The notes: a model not told the origin generated them from the letters alone. Positions 17,656-27,850 are shown, counted from the stretch's first letter. The stretch: 64,000 nt of DNA from Caldimonas brevitalea (GCF_001017435.1 NZ_CP011371.1:4526001-4590000); one strand, 5' to 3'. Numbers and translations are program-made.

Positions 17656-19473
17656 TCAACGTGTCCACGCGGGTGTCGCGCGCAGCACTTCATCCAGCGT
17701 CGTCACGCCTTCGGCGACCTTCATCGCACCGGCGAGCCGCAGTGGGCGCAAACCGTCCTGCGCGGCCTGCTGTCGCAGGCGCGACAGGTCCGGCGCCTGC
17801 CCCATCAAGGCCTTCAAGGGCTCGCTCACGGTCAGCAGCTCGTACAGGCCGGCACGGCCGCGGAAGCCGGTCATGCGGCACTCGATGCAGCCAACCGGTT
17901 TGTAGGGTCGGAAGCCGCCGGTCATGCGCCAGGGCTGGATGGCCTCGGCCAGCGTTTCGCGCTCGAAACCTTCGTCCGGCTGCTTGCAGTGCGGACAGAG
18001 GGTGCGCACCAGCCGCTGCGCCAGGACACCGAGCACGGTGGCGTTGATCAGATAGGCCGGCACGCCGAGGTCGAGCAAGCGGGTGATGGCCGAGGTGGCA
18101 TCGTTGGTGTGCAGTGTCGTGAACACCAGATGCCCGGTCAGCGCGGCCTGGATCGCCATCTCGGCGGTTTCGAGGTCGCGCACCTCGCCCACCATGATGA
18201 TGTCCGGGTCCTGCCGCATCAGGGCCCGCAAGCCGTTGGCAAAACCGAGATCGAGTTGGGGCTGCACCTGGGTCTGGTTGAAGGCCGGCTCGACCATCTC
18301 GATCGGGTCTTCGATGGTGCAGACGTTGACCTCGTCGGTGGCCAGCCGCTTCAGCGTCGAATACAGCGTCGTCGTCTTGCCCGAGCCGGTCGGCCCGGTG
18401 ACCAGGATCACACCATGCGCCTGGGTCACCAGCTGCTCCCAGCGCTGCGCTTCGTGCCCACCGAAGCCGAGTGCGTCGAGGCTCTTGACGGTCGAATCGG
18501 GGTCGAAGATGCGCATCACCAGCTTTTCACCGAAGGCGGTCGGCAAGGTCGACAAGCGCATCTCGACCTCGTCGCCCTCCGGGTTGCGCGTCTTGATGCG
18601 CCCGTCCAGCGGCCGGCGCTTCTCGACCACGTCCATGCGGCCCAGCAGCTTGATGCGGCTCGTGACGGCGGCCATCACCGTGAGAGGCAGCTGGTAGACG
18701 GTGTGCATCACGCCGTCGATGCGAAACCGGATCGCGCCGATCTCGCGCCGTGGCTCCAGATGGATGTCCGAGGCGCGCTGGTCGAAGGCGTATTGCCACA
18801 GCCAGTCGACCACCTGCACCACCCCCTGGTCGTTGGCGTCGAGCTGCTTGCTCTTGCCCAACTCGACCAGCTGCTCGAAGTTGGCCGGCGCCATCGTCGC
18901 CTCGCCGCTCTTCTGCGCCGCCCGCACCGACTTGGCCAGCGTGTAGAACTCGGTCGTGTAGCGTTGCAGTTCACCGGGGCTGACCAGCACCAGCTTGATG
19001 GTCTTGCGCGAGTGGGCCTCGATCTCGGCCACCCAGTCGGTGTCGAACGGCTCGCAGGTGGCCACCGTCAGCTCGTGAGGGCCGATCTGCACCGGCAAGG
19101 CACGCCGGCGCTCGGCGTAACTGATCGACATGACGTCGGCCACGCGGCCGACATTGACCTTGAGCGGATCGATGCGCAGGTACTCGAGCCCCGAGCGGCG
19201 CGCCAACCATTCGGTCAAAGCCTCGGCGTCGAGCGTCTTGCCGGTGCCGGCATGCATCAAGCCGACGTTGGCCAGCCGCACCAGCGGATGCTGGGCACTG
19301 TCGCCTGCCGCCAGCCGCTGCTGCGTGCGCTGCGCTTCGGCCGGCGTGACCACGCCGTCCTCGCGCAGCCAATCGATCAGTTGGCGCCACTCCAGGCGCC
19401 CCTTGAAGGCCGACCGGGGGCGTCGCCCGGCACCCGGGTTCGGCAACGGCGGTGAAACAGGCAGGGAACTCAT
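17656..19473 (-). CDS. GspE/PilB-family secretion or pilus ATPase
   Basis: A 605-residue hexameric-type ATPase that powers pseudopilus or pilus assembly in type II secretion or type IV pilus systems. It has an MshE/GspE-type N-terminal domain (about 90-200), Walker A GPTGSGKT with Lys366, an Asp box and Walker B (DPDIIMVGEVRD), the His box, and a C-terminal zinc tetracysteine (CPHC and CIEC). ATG 19473 is preceded by AAGGTAAG. No pseudopilin, secretin or platform genes adjoin it, so its machinery must lie elsewhere. It follows the aminopropyltransferase-like gene by about 97 bp on the same strand. Confidence 0.9.
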   Translation of the reverse strand: MSSLPVSPPLPNPGAGRRPRSAFKGRLEWRQLIDWLREDGVVTPAEAQRTQQRLAAGDSAQHPLVRLANVGLMHAGTGKTLDAEALTEWLARRSGLEYLRIDPLKVNVGRVADVMSISYAERRRALPVQIGPHELTVATCEPFDTDWVAEIEAHSRKTIKLVLVSPGELQRYTTEFYTLAKSVRAAQKSGEATMAPANFEQLVELGKSKQLDANDQGVVQVVDWLWQYAFDQRASDIHLEPRREIGAIRFRIDGVMHTVYQLPLTVMAAVTSRIKLLGRMDVVEKRRPLDGRIKTRNPEGDEVEMRLSTLPTAFGEKLVMRIFDPDSTVKSLDALGFGGHEAQRWEQLVTQAHGVILVTGPTGSGKTTTLYSTLKRLATDEVNVCTIEDPIEMVEPAFNQTQVQPQLDLGFANGLRALMRQDPDIIMVGEVRDLETAEMAIQAALTGHLVFTTLHTNDATSAITRLLDLGVPAYLINATVLGVLAQRLVRTLCPHCKQPDEGFERETLAEAIQPWRMTGGFRPYKPVGCIECRMTGFRGRAGLYELLTVSEPLKALMGQAPDLSRLRQQAAQDGLRPLRLAGAMKVAEGVTTLDEVLRATPAWTR

Positions 19474-19570
19474 GGGGCTTACCTTGGGGCTGCTGCCAGG
19501 CCCGGGGTGCAGGCAGCGGCTGCCGCTGCGCCGTGGGCCTGTCGCAGGCAAAGGGGTCGGGTCGACGCCG

Positions 19571-20329
19571 TCATGGGCGCAGATGCTTCATCATGCGCAG
19601 CCACTTGCCGGCCGGCAGAGAAAACCGAGTTTCGATGTTTTCGGCGCGAGCGGCAAGCACGGCGCGGGTGACGTGGGGCTGATCTTTCGTGGCGAGCACC
19701 ACGGTGTTGCCCTCCTTGGTCGGTTTGAGGGCCCACAGCGTCTCGAGACCGAAGGCAGCCGCAATGCGCTCGACACTGCGTTCGAAACTGGCGTCGCGGC
19801 CGAACAGGTTGACACTCATCACACCCCCCGGTGCCAGCAGGCGATGGCAGGCGCGATAGAACTTCTCGTCGTCGAGCACCGGGCTGGCCGCCTCGTGGTC
19901 GTAGAGGTCGACGCACAGCACGTCGGCGGTGCCCTCGTGCTCGGGCGCCTGCGCGTAGCGCGCCGCGTCCTGCTCGAGCACCTGCAGCCGGTCATCGTCT
20001 TCGGGCAGCCTGAACCAGCCCCGGCACACTGAGATCACCTCGGGATTCAACTCCACTGCCGTGGTGTGCATGCGCAGCTTCTTGTGGCAGAACTTGGTGA
20101 TGGCGCCGGCGCCCAGCCCCAGCTGCACCGCATGGCCCGCGGTCAGTTCCTCTTCGGGGCGCAGCAGCATCCACGCCATCATGCGCTGCACATATTCGAG
20201 CTCGATCTCGTACGGCTTCTTGACCCGCATCGCCCCTTGCACCCACGGTGTGCCGAGGTGCAGGAATCGCACGCCGTCGGCTTCCGAGACGGTGACCGGG
20301 GCGAGGGTCTGGGTTTTACGACGGTTCAT
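19571..20329 (-). CDS. Spermidine synthase-like (aminopropyltransferase-fold) protein
   Basis: A 252-residue Rossmann-fold protein of the spermine/spermidine synthase group. A glycine-rich SAM-type motif (QLGLGAGAITKF) lies near residue 70, followed by the acidic TAVELNPEVI strand and the DVLCVDLYDHEA segment. It lacks the long N-terminal beta domain of true SpeE, so a methyltransferase-like or unknown activity is possible. It starts ten bases after the DNA glycosylase gene in the lolC-lolD-tatD run and is probably co-transcribed. Confidence 0.85.
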   Translation of the reverse strand: MNRRKTQTLAPVTVSEADGVRFLHLGTPWVQGAMRVKKPYEIELEYVQRMMAWMLLRPEEELTAGHAVQLGLGAGAITKFCHKKLRMHTTAVELNPEVISVCRGWFRLPEDDDRLQVLEQDAARYAQAPEHEGTADVLCVDLYDHEAASPVLDDEKFYRACHRLLAPGGVMSVNLFGRDASFERSVERIAAAFGLETLWALKPTKEGNTVVLATKDQPHVTRAVLAARAENIETRFSLPAGKWLRMMKHLRP

Positions 20330-20339
20330 CAGTCAAGGA

Positions 20340-20879
20340 TCAAATCAGTCCGTGGCGGTCGAACACCGCCCGCCACGCCGCCAGCTTGCGTTCGAAACTC
20401 CATGAGGCATTGGCGGGGCTGGTCGACGGCAGCCGGTAGACCGCCAGGCCGAGCGCCTGGGTCAGCTTCATCGAGCGGGCCGACTCGCCGCCGTTGTGGG
20501 CCAGCGCCTGCAGGCCGGGGGCGAGTTGCAGCAAGGCCGGCAGATCGTTCAGCTCGGCCGCTTCGATCGCGCTGTCGAGGCTGCCTTCGCGTCGGCAGCG
20601 CGCATACACGTCCCAGATGCCCAGTCCGCGTGCGCGCACCACCTCGAGGCGCTCGGCGTAGGGCAGCGCCCGCAGGTCGACGTCCCACAGGGCCGACAGG
20701 ATCGGCCAGAAGTGGTTGCGCGGGTGCGCATAGTACTGCTGCGCCTGCAGCGATGCGACGCTCGGGAAGCTGCCGAGCACGACCAAGCGCGTGTGCGGCG
20801 CCACCACCGGGGCCAGGCCCGACAACACGTCACGCGTGTCCGCCGGCCCGCTCACCGCCCGGTCATCGCGCCGACTCAC
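20340..20879 (-). CDS. DNA-deoxyinosine/uracil glycosylase, UDG superfamily family 6
   Basis: A 179-residue base-excision-repair enzyme expected to remove hypoxanthine (deaminated adenine) from DNA. The motifs LGSFPSVASLQAQQYYAHPRNHFW near the N-terminus (about residues 33-56) and HNGG near the middle are characteristic. The start is taken as GTG 20879, which overlaps the tatD stop by four bases (GTGA) and has a GGAGG ribosome site about five bases upstream; this is better than the in-frame ATG at 20936 inside tatD. Coupled translation with tatD, itself a DNA-repair nuclease, is fitting. Confidence 0.87.
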   Translation of the reverse strand: MSRRDDRAVSGPADTRDVLSGLAPVVAPHTRLVVLGSFPSVASLQAQQYYAHPRNHFWPILSALWDVDLRALPYAERLEVVRARGLGIWDVYARCRREGSLDSAIEAAELNDLPALLQLAPGLQALAHNGGESARSMKLTQALGLAVYRLPSTSPANASWSFERKLAAWRAVFDRHGLI

Positions 20880-21694
20880 GCCGCCTCCAGGGCGGCCAGC
20901 CGCGGCAGCACCGCGTGGGCGTTGGCCGCGGTGCACGATGCCAGGTCTTCGAGCCGAAGCCGGCGCAAGCGCGCCAGTTCGGCGGCGATGCGCGGCAGTT
21001 CGGCCGGCTCGTTGCGGCTGCTCTCGCCGGCCGCGCGTTGCTCGGCCGTCTTGTAGAGCCAGTGGGGCGGGATGTCCGGCGCGTCGGTTTCGAGCACCAG
21101 GCTGTCGAGCGGCAGGTCGGCGGCAAGGCGGCGAATCTGGTGCGCCCGCTCGAAGGTCATCGCCCCCCCGAAGCCGAGCTTGAAGCCCAGCTCGATGAAG
21201 ACGCGGGCCTGCTGTGCGCTGCCGTTGAAGGCATGCGCGATGCCGCCCACCACGCCGGCCCGCCGCAACTGCTTGAGCACCGGGTCGACCGCGCGGCGCG
21301 TGTGCAACAACACCGGCAGCCCCATCTGGCGCGCCAGCTTCAGCTGCGTGACGAACAAGGCCTCCTGGCGCGCGCGGTCGAGGCCGGGTGTGAACAGGTC
21401 GAGGCCGATTTCGCCGACCGCCACCAACCGCGGGTCATCGCGGCAGGCGATGAGGGCGTCGCGCAGTCGCTCGATCACGTCGTCGGGCTCACTGTCGGCG
21501 ACGAGGGGGTGCACCCCGAGCGCATAGCTGAGCCGGTGCCGATGCGCCAGCTCGCGCACCGCGACGAAATTGCCATGCCCCACCGCCGGCAGCACCACTT
21601 GCGTCACGCCGGCCGCCCTCGCCCGGCCGATCATCGCATCGCGGTCCGCATCGAATTCGGGGGCATCGAGATGAGCGTGGGTGTCGATCCACAT
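20876..21694 (-). CDS. TatD-family metal-dependent DNase
   Basis: A 272-residue TIM-barrel hydrolase. Metal ligands are visible: the N-terminal DTHAHLD (H-x-H), the Glu in GEIGLDLF, His in LLHTRRA, the second His in IAHAFNG and the late Asp in ETDAPDIPPHW. TatD proteins are 3'-5' DNases with roles in DNA repair and degradation. It begins 25 bp after lolD and is overlapped by the downstream glycosylase gene. Confidence 0.93.
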   Translation of the reverse strand: MWIDTHAHLDAPEFDADRDAMIGRARAAGVTQVVLPAVGHGNFVAVRELAHRHRLSYALGVHPLVADSEPDDVIERLRDALIACRDDPRLVAVGEIGLDLFTPGLDRARQEALFVTQLKLARQMGLPVLLHTRRAVDPVLKQLRRAGVVGGIAHAFNGSAQQARVFIELGFKLGFGGAMTFERAHQIRRLAADLPLDSLVLETDAPDIPPHWLYKTAEQRAAGESSRNEPAELPRIAAELARLRRLRLEDLASCTAANAHAVLPRLAALEAA

Positions 21695-21719
21695 GTCCGG
21701 CTTTGTCGCGCGGCGCGAC

Positions 21720-22394
21720 TCAGGCGAGCAAGCCGGACACGAGGTGCACCGCCCGGTCGCAGCGACGCGCGATGGCCTCGTCGTGCGTGACGACGATGAA
21801 GGCGGTGCCGCGTTGCCGGGCCAGTGCGAGCATCAGGTCGAACACCGTATTGGCGGTGCCGCGGTCGAGATTGCCGGTGGGTTCGTCGGCCAGCACGCAG
21901 GCCGGGTGCGCCACCAGCGCGCGGGCGATGGCCACACGCTGGCGCTCGCCACCCGACAACTCGGCCGGCCGGTGCAGCGCGCGCTCGCCCAGGCCGACTT
22001 GTTGCAGCATCTCGCGTGCACGCTGGCGCGCCTCGGGCTTGGGCTGGCGGCGGATGCGCAAGGGCATCGCGACGTTGTCGAGCGCGGTGAACTCGGGCAA
22101 CAAATGGTGGAACTGGTAGACGAACCCGAGGTGACGGTTGCGCCACTCGCCTTGCTCGGCCGCGTCGAGCGCGGCAAAGGCGCGGCCCTTGAGCTGCACG
22201 TCGCCGGCCGTCGGCGCATCCAGGCCACCCAGCAGGTGCAGCAAGGTGCTCTTGCCCGAGCCCGAGGCGCCGACGATGGCGAGCGTCTCGCCGGCGTGCA
22301 CCGAGATGTCGACGCCGCGCAGCACGTGGACGTCGAGCGGGCCTTCGCGAAAGCGCTTGTGCAGGCCTTGTGCCCGCAGCACGACTTCATTCAT
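21720..22394 (-). CDS. lolD: Lipoprotein-releasing ABC transporter ATPase
   Basis: A 224-residue ABC ATPase that energises extraction of outer-membrane lipoproteins from the inner membrane and their handover to LolA. It shows Walker [10 protein letters not shown], the Q-loop in [16 protein letters not shown], the [15 protein letters not shown] signature and Walker [12 protein letters not shown]. The FHHLLPEF segment is a LolD hallmark. ATG 22394 overlaps the lolC stop by eight bases, giving coupled translation. Confidence 0.96.
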   Translation of the reverse strand: MNEVVLRAQGLHKRFREGPLDVHVLRGVDISVHAGETLAIVGASGSGKSTLLHLLGGLDAPTAGDVQLKGRAFAALDAAEQGEWRNRHLGFVYQFHHLLPEFTALDNVAMPLRIRRQPKPEARQRAREMLQQVGLGERALHRPAELSGGERQRVAIARALVAHPACVLADEPTGNLDRGTANTVFDLMLALARQRGTAFIVVTHDEAIARRCDRAVHLVSGLLA

Positions 22395-23643
22395 AACGCA
22401 GCGCCTCCGCCGGTTGCACACGGCTGGCACGCCAGCTGGGATAGAGCGTCGCGAGGAAGGCCAGCACCAGCGAGATCAGGGCGATCGGCACGATGTCGGA
22501 CGCTTGCGGTTCGCTGGGCATGCGGCTGATCAGATAGATGCTGCCGGGCAGGAAGCTGGCGTTGAACACACGTTCGAGAAACGGCACGATGACGTCGATG
22601 TTGAAGGCCACCAACAGGCCGAGCCCGAGCCCAGCGGCCGTGCCGATCACGCCCGAGACGGCGCCTTGCACCATGAACACGCCCATGATGGAGCGTGGGC
22701 TGGCCCCGAGGGTGCGCAGGATGGCGATGTCGGCGCGCTTGTCGGTGACGGTCATCACCAAGGTCGACACCAGGTTGAAGGCCGCCACCGCGACGATCAG
22801 GGTCAGGATGATGAACATCATCCGCTTCTCGAGTTGCACCGCGGCAAACCAGTTGCGGTTGGTGCGGGTCCAGTCGCTCACCACGAGGTCACCGCTGAGC
22901 GAGGCGCCGAGCGTCTGGGCGACGTCCTGCGCCTGGTGCACGTCGTGCAGACGCAGTTGCACGCCGGTCGGCCCTTCGAAGCGGAACAACTTGGCGGCGT
23001 CCTCGAGGTGCACCAGCGCCAGCGCGCTGTCGTATTCGTAGTGACCCGCGTCGAAGGTGCCCACCACGGTCATTTGCTTCAGGCGCGGCACCACGCCCGC
23101 GGGCGTCATCTGGCCGCCGGGCGAGACGAGGGTGACCTTGTCGCCTTGCCTCACGCCGAGCTGGCGGGCCAGCTCGCCGCCGAGCACGATGCCCCACTCG
23201 CCCGGCACCAGACGGGCGAGCACCGTGTCCTTGAGCTGCTGCGCGAGCGGCGTGACGCTCGGCTCGTCGGTCGGGGAGATGCCCCGCACCATCACGCCAC
23301 GCATGTCCTCGCCCCGCGCGACCAGGGCCTGGCCCGCGATGAAGGGGGCAGCGCCGACCACCTGCGGATGGCGGCGCGCCTCGTCGGCGGTCTTGCGCCA
23401 GTCGGGCAGCGCCTGGCCGCCGGGCGCATAGACCTCGACATGCGAGATCACCGACAGCATGCGGTCACGTACTTCCTTCTGGAAGCCGTTCATCACCGAG
23501 AGCACGATGATCAGCGCGGCGACACCCAGCCCGATGCCGAACATCGAAACGCCAGAGATGAAGGAGATGAAACCGTTGCGCCGGGTGGCACGGCCGGCGC
23601 GCGTGTAGCGCCAGCCGATCTGCAGTTCATAGGGCCAGTTCAT
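22387..23643 (-). CDS. lolC: Lipoprotein-releasing system transmembrane protein LolC/E
   Basis: A 418-residue inner-membrane protein with one N-terminal helix, a large periplasmic domain (about 45-265) and three C-terminal helices, the topology of LolC/LolE. The N-terminal [26 protein letters not shown] block and C-terminal [22 protein letters not shown] are typical. Only one such gene adjoins lolD, so a homodimer (LolF-like) or an unlinked partner is likely. ATG 23643 is selected because the family starts here; the frame upstream is antisense to rpfE and recJ. Confidence 0.95.
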   Translation of the reverse strand: MNWPYELQIGWRYTRAGRATRRNGFISFISGVSMFGIGLGVAALIIVLSVMNGFQKEVRDRMLSVISHVEVYAPGGQALPDWRKTADEARRHPQVVGAAPFIAGQALVARGEDMRGVMVRGISPTDEPSVTPLAQQLKDTVLARLVPGEWGIVLGGELARQLGVRQGDKVTLVSPGGQMTPAGVVPRLKQMTVVGTFDAGHYEYDSALALVHLEDAAKLFRFEGPTGVQLRLHDVHQAQDVAQTLGASLSGDLVVSDWTRTNRNWFAAVQLEKRMMFIILTLIVAVAAFNLVSTLVMTVTDKRADIAILRTLGASPRSIMGVFMVQGAVSGVIGTAAGLGLGLLVAFNIDVIVPFLERVFNASFLPGSIYLISRMPSEPQASDIVPIALISLVLAFLATLYPSWRASRVQPAEALRYE

Positions 23644-23748
23644 GAGGGGTGGTGTACCGCCAGAAATAAATGATATGCGCGCCTTTGGCGCAGCGTTCGA
23701 TGCTAACCGAGGCCATGCCCGGCCCGCCGCGACCGATAATTGCGGCCC

Positions 23749-24681
23749 ATGCACCTGTTGATCCCCCATGCCTGCGCCCTCGCGGAGGCCTGCCACCACA
23801 CCCTGTCCGACCTCGATCTGCCGGTGCTGTCGCAGTTGCTCGCCCGCATGGCGGTGGTCGAGCGCTCGGAAGGCGACGAGTACAGCTACTCGCCGCCGCA
23901 CGAACGGGCACTGGCCGCGGCGCTGGGCCTCGCCGGCCCCGACGGCGGCGTGCCCTGGGCGGCCTACTGGGCGCAGCGCGACGGCATCGCCCCGGGCGAC
24001 CTTGCCTGGGGCTTGCTGACGCCGGCGCACTGGCATGTCGGCACCGATCAGGTCAGCATGCTCGACCCGCAGGCGCTGCAGCTCGACGCCGCGCAGTCGC
24101 GCGAGATCCTCGAGGCGGTGCACTTCCTGTTCGAGTCGGAAGGCTGGGCCCTCGCCTATGGCGCCCCGACCCGCTGGTATGCCGCGCACGAGAGCCTGGC
24201 CGACCTGCCCACCGCCTCGCCCGACCGGGTGATCGGACGCAACGTCGACGCCTGGATGCCCGACCACCCACAAGCCCGCTTGGTGCGCCGGCTGCAGAAC
24301 GAAGTGCAGATGCTGCTCTACACCCACGAGGTCAACGACCGCCGGGCCGAGCGCGGCCTGCTGCCGGTCAACTCGTTCTGGCTCAGCGGCTGCGGCCTCG
24401 CCCAGCCGGCCGCCGAGCCGCCCGACCTGGTCGTCGACGAGCGACTGCGCGCCGGCCTGCTGACGGGCGATTGGGCCGCCTGGGCCGACGCCTGGCGTGA
24501 ACTCGAGCGGGGGCCGCTGGCCGACGCGCTCGCCGCCCAGCATCGCGGCGAGCGCGTGCGCCTGACCTTGTGCGGCGAGCGCCATGCGGTCAGCCTCGAA
24601 ACCGACACCCGCGGCTGGTGGGCCCGCTGGACCTCGCGGCGCAGCCGCCAGGCGCCCGTGGCCCTGCTGCAATCCCTCTGA
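23749..24681 (+). CDS. RpfE-family protein (phosphoglycerate-mutase-like annotation in relatives)
   Basis: A 310-residue cytoplasmic protein of the conserved RpfE-type family found next to recJ in Burkholderiales and Xanthomonadaceae. It has no signal or membrane segments. Recognisable blocks are LLIPHACAL at the start, SPPHERALAAALGL and the TPAHWHVGTDQVSMLDP segment (around residue 95). The biochemical function is not established. The start is ATG 23749; a GATAAT box at 23735-23740, eight bases upstream, suggests a leaderless transcript, and no ribosome site is seen. recJ follows after 16 bp. Confidence 0.82.
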   Translation: MHLLIPHACALAEACHHTLSDLDLPVLSQLLARMAVVERSEGDEYSYSPPHERALAAALGLAGPDGGVPWAAYWAQRDGIAPGDLAWGLLTPAHWHVGTDQVSMLDPQALQLDAAQSREILEAVHFLFESEGWALAYGAPTRWYAAHESLADLPTASPDRVIGRNVDAWMPDHPQARLVRRLQNEVQMLLYTHEVNDRRAERGLLPVNSFWLSGCGLAQPAAEPPDLVVDERLRAGLLTGDWAAWADAWRELERGPLADALAAQHRGERVRLTLCGERHAVSLETDTRGWWARWTSRRSRQAPVALLQSL

Positions 24682-24697
24682 CGCGACTGCGACGAAG

Positions 24698-26410
24698 ATG
24701 AAGATCACCTCCAGAGACGTTCCGCCGCGCGCTGCCTGGGCGCTAGAACAGGCGGGCGTCCACCCGCTGCTGGCGCGCCTGTTCGCGGCGCGCGGCATCG
24801 CCAGCCCCGACGAGTTGGACGACTCGCTGACCCGGCTGCTGCCGCCCGACACCCTGCACGGCAGCGACGCGGCGGCGGTGTTCCTGGCCGACGCGATCTC
24901 GGCCGGCAAACGCATGTGTGTGGTGGCCGACTACGACTGCGACGGTGCGACCGCTTGTGCAGTGGCCCTGCGCGGCCTGGCCCTGCTCGGGGCGCGTCGC
25001 GAGCACCTCAGCTACGTCGTCCCCGACCGGGCGGTGCACGGCTACGGCCTGTCTACAGCGGTGGTCGACCTGGCGATGAAGCAGCGCCCCGACGTGCTGA
25101 TCACGGTCGACAACGGCATCGCCAGCCTGCAAGGTGTGGCGCATGCCCGCGCGCTCGGGCTCGACGTGCTCATCACCGACCACCACCTGCCGGCGCTGGT
25201 CGATGACCAGCTGGTGCTGCCCGACGCCAATGTCATCGTCAACCCCAACCAGCCGTGCTGCGGCTTCACGAGCAAATGCCTGGCGGGCGTGGGCGTGATG
25301 TTCTACGTGCTGCTGGCGGTGCGCGCCGAACTGCGCCGCCGTGGCGCCTTCACGCCGCAGGAGCAGCCCCGCCTGGACACGCTGCTCGACCTGGTGGCGC
25401 TCGGCACCGTGGCCGACGTCGTGAAGCTCGACGCCAACAACCGCCGCCTGGTCGCGCAAGGCCTCAAGCGCATCCGCGCCGGCCGCATGCATGCCGGCGT
25501 GGCGGCCTTGTTCGCGGCGGCCAAGCGCGACCCGGCGCGCGCCAGCAGCTTCGATTTCGGCTTCGCGCTCGGCCCGCGCATCAACGCCGCCGGCCGGCTG
25601 GCCGACATGACCCTCGGCATCGAATGCCTGTTGACCGACGATGTGCAGCGCGCCACCGAGCTGGCGCAAACGCTCGACGGCATCAACCGCGAACGGCGCG
25701 ACGTCGAGGCCGGCATGCGCGAGCAGGCCGAGATGCTGCTCGAAAGCCTGATGCCGGAAGACGAGCCGCCGCCGGCCGTGAGCATCTTCGACCCCGAATT
25801 CCACGAAGGTGTGGTCGGCATCGTCGCGTCGCGCCTGAAGGACCAGCTGCACCGCCCGACCTTCGTGTTCGCGCTGGGCCAGGACGGGCTGCTGAAAGGC
25901 TCGGGCCGCTCCATCCCGGGGTTTCATTTGCGCGACGCGCTCGACCTGGTCAGCAAGCGCCACCCGGGGGTGCTGAAGAAATTCGGCGGCCATGCGATGG
26001 CGGCCGGCTGCACCCTCGAAGAAGAAGACTTCGACGTTTTCGAGCAGGCCTTCCAGCAGGTGGCCGCGGAGTGGCTGGACCCGACCCTGCTGTCGCGCAC
26101 GGTGGCCACCGACGGGCCGCTGGAAGCGCGGTGGTTCGCGCCCGAGGTGGTGCAGGTGCTCGACCGTGAGGTGTGGGGCCAGGCCTTCGAAGCCCCGGTG
26201 TTCAGCGACGAGGTGGAGATCGTCTCGCAGCGTATCGTGGGCGAGCGCCACCTGAAGCTCGCGGTGCGGTGCGGCGGCGCGGTGCGTGACGCGATCTGGT
26301 TCGGCCGCAGCGAGCCGCTGCCGGAGCGGGCGCTGCTCGCGTTTCGGCTGTCGCTCGACGAATACAACGGCGTGCAGCGCGTGCAGCTGGTGGTCGAAGG
26401 GGTGGCTTGA
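24698..26410 (+). CDS. recJ: Single-stranded-DNA-specific exonuclease RecJ
   Basis: A 570-residue 5'-3' ssDNA exonuclease of the DHH superfamily, used in RecF-pathway recombination, mismatch and base-excision repair. Motifs in order: VADYDCDGATA (motif I), TVDNGI, TDHHLP (DHH), NPNQPCC, GPRINAAGR, and the DHHA1 GGH in KFGGHAMAAG. A C-terminal OB-fold region completes the protein. ATG 24698 begins 16 bp after the rpfE-like gene, so both are probably co-transcribed. Confidence 0.97.
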   Translation: MKITSRDVPPRAAWALEQAGVHPLLARLFAARGIASPDELDDSLTRLLPPDTLHGSDAAAVFLADAISAGKRMCVVADYDCDGATACAVALRGLALLGARREHLSYVVPDRAVHGYGLSTAVVDLAMKQRPDVLITVDNGIASLQGVAHARALGLDVLITDHHLPALVDDQLVLPDANVIVNPNQPCCGFTSKCLAGVGVMFYVLLAVRAELRRRGAFTPQEQPRLDTLLDLVALGTVADVVKLDANNRRLVAQGLKRIRAGRMHAGVAALFAAAKRDPARASSFDFGFALGPRINAAGRLADMTLGIECLLTDDVQRATELAQTLDGINRERRDVEAGMREQAEMLLESLMPEDEPPPAVSIFDPEFHEGVVGIVASRLKDQLHRPTFVFALGQDGLLKGSGRSIPGFHLRDALDLVSKRHPGVLKKFGGHAMAAGCTLEEEDFDVFEQAFQQVAAEWLDPTLLSRTVATDGPLEARWFAPEVVQVLDREVWGQAFEAPVFSDEVEIVSQRIVGERHLKLAVRCGGAVRDAIWFGRSEPLPERALLAFRLSLDEYNGVQRVQLVVEGVA

Positions 26411-26482
26411 GCGGATCGGCGGCGTTGCGCCGGCATCGGAGCGACCGCTAACCTGCCAACTTTGCCACCAAAAACCACGACC

Positions 26483-27745
26483 ATGGCTCAGGATTCGCGA
26501 CCCGATCAGCAAGACAACCCACCGCAGTTCGACCGCCGTCGTGCACTCGCGCGTCTCGCCGCGCTGAGTGCGGCGGCCGCGGGTCTGCCGAGTTGCGGTG
26601 GCGGCTCGTCGGGCGACCCGGCCCCGGCGCCCACGCCCAGCCCGAGCCCCACTCCGGCCCCGAATCCGGCGCCGAACCCGACGCCGGTCGTGCCGCGCGT
26701 CACCGCCCTCGCCTCGGGCCTGCACCAGCCCTGGAGCTTGTGTTTCCTGCCCGACGGGCGGGCGCTCGTGACCGAGAAGCCGGGCCGTTTGCGCTTGCTG
26801 GACAAGGATCTGAAGCAATACGCGAGCGTCTCCGGCGTGCCGTCGGTGTTCTATGAAGGCCAGGCCGGCTTGTTCGACGTGGTCCTCGATCCGGCTTTCG
26901 CCACCAACCGGCGCCTCTATCTCAGCTATGCAGAGCCGGCTGAGAGCGGCGGCACGAACGGCCTCACGGTGCTGCGCGCAGAGCTGTCGGCGGACCACAC
27001 CCGCCTCGAGAACAGCCGCGTGATCTTTCGGCAGTCTCCGAAGATCGCCGGCTCGAAACACTATGCCGGCCGGTTGGTGTTCGGCCGCGACGGCAGCCTG
27101 TTCGTCACCTTGGGCGAACGCGACAGCCAGCGCGACCAGGCGCAGAACCTCGCCAATCATCTGGGCAAGATCGCCCGCATCGACACCGACGGCGGCATCC
27201 CGGCCGGCAACCCCTATGCGAACGCAGCCGGGCTGCAAGCCTCGCTGTGGAGCTACGGGCACCGCAACATCCAAGGGGCGACGCTGCATCCCGAGACGGG
27301 CGAGCTGTGGGTCTGCGAGCACGGGCCGCAGGGCGGCGACGAGGTGAACGTGGCCCGCCCCGGCACCAACCACGGCTGGCCGCTCGTCAGCTACGGCTGC
27401 GAATACAACTCGCCGGAGGGGGACGCCTGCCGCATCGGCGGCGGCGTCCATGCACCGCGCTTCGTCGAACCCCTCACCACCTGGACCCCCACCTCGATCG
27501 CGCCGAGCGGCCTGGCCTTCTACACCGGCGACCGCTTTCCCGAATGGCGCGGCAACCTGTTCACCGGCGCATTGGCGGGCAAGGCGCTGTGGCGACTGAC
27601 GCTCGACGGCGAGCGGGTGTTGGCGAAAGAAAAGCTGTTGGGCGACCTCGACGAACGCATCCGCGACGTGCGCCAAGGCCCGGACGGCTGGTTGTATGTG
27701 CTGACCGACAGCACCGAGGGCCAGTTGCTGCGCGTCGAGCGCTGA
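26483..27745 (+). CDS. PQQ-dependent sugar dehydrogenase-like lipoprotein (tandem copy 1)
   Basis: A 420-residue six-bladed beta-propeller of the soluble glucose/sorbosone dehydrogenase (GSDH) family. The N-terminus has a Tat-like run of three arginines (DRRRALARL) before a hydrophobic stretch and a lipobox (GLPSC), so it is likely exported and lipid-anchored. A Pro/Ala/Ser/Thr-rich linker (about residues 52-75) tethers the propeller. Family blocks: GLHQPWSLCFLPDGRALVTE, RLVFGRDGSLFVTLGER and GHRNIQGATLHP. The exact substrate and PQQ requirement are not readable. It is the first of two adjacent paralogues. Confidence 0.9.
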   Translation: MAQDSRPDQQDNPPQFDRRRALARLAALSAAAAGLPSCGGGSSGDPAPAPTPSPSPTPAPNPAPNPTPVVPRVTALASGLHQPWSLCFLPDGRALVTEKPGRLRLLDKDLKQYASVSGVPSVFYEGQAGLFDVVLDPAFATNRRLYLSYAEPAESGGTNGLTVLRAELSADHTRLENSRVIFRQSPKIAGSKHYAGRLVFGRDGSLFVTLGERDSQRDQAQNLANHLGKIARIDTDGGIPAGNPYANAAGLQASLWSYGHRNIQGATLHPETGELWVCEHGPQGGDEVNVARPGTNHGWPLVSYGCEYNSPEGDACRIGGGVHAPRFVEPLTTWTPTSIAPSGLAFYTGDRFPEWRGNLFTGALAGKALWRLTLDGERVLAKEKLLGDLDERIRDVRQGPDGWLYVLTDSTEGQLLRVER

Positions 27746-27752
27746 GCGGCAC

Positions 27753-27770
27753 GGGCGGCCGCGGCCGCCC
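27753..27770. terminator. 18-bp GC palindrome after sugar dehydrogenase 1
   Basis: GGGCGGCC-GC-GGCCGCCC starts eight bases past the stop codon. It can form a strong stem but has no U-tract, so it is a possible transcript-end stem rather than a proven terminator. Confidence 0.35.
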
Positions 27771-27850
27771 CGGGAAGCAAGCGGCCCTTGGCAGCGGCGG
27801 CACCCTTGCGGCACGATACGCGCCTGCCATCTTCCGTTGGAGCGCGTGCC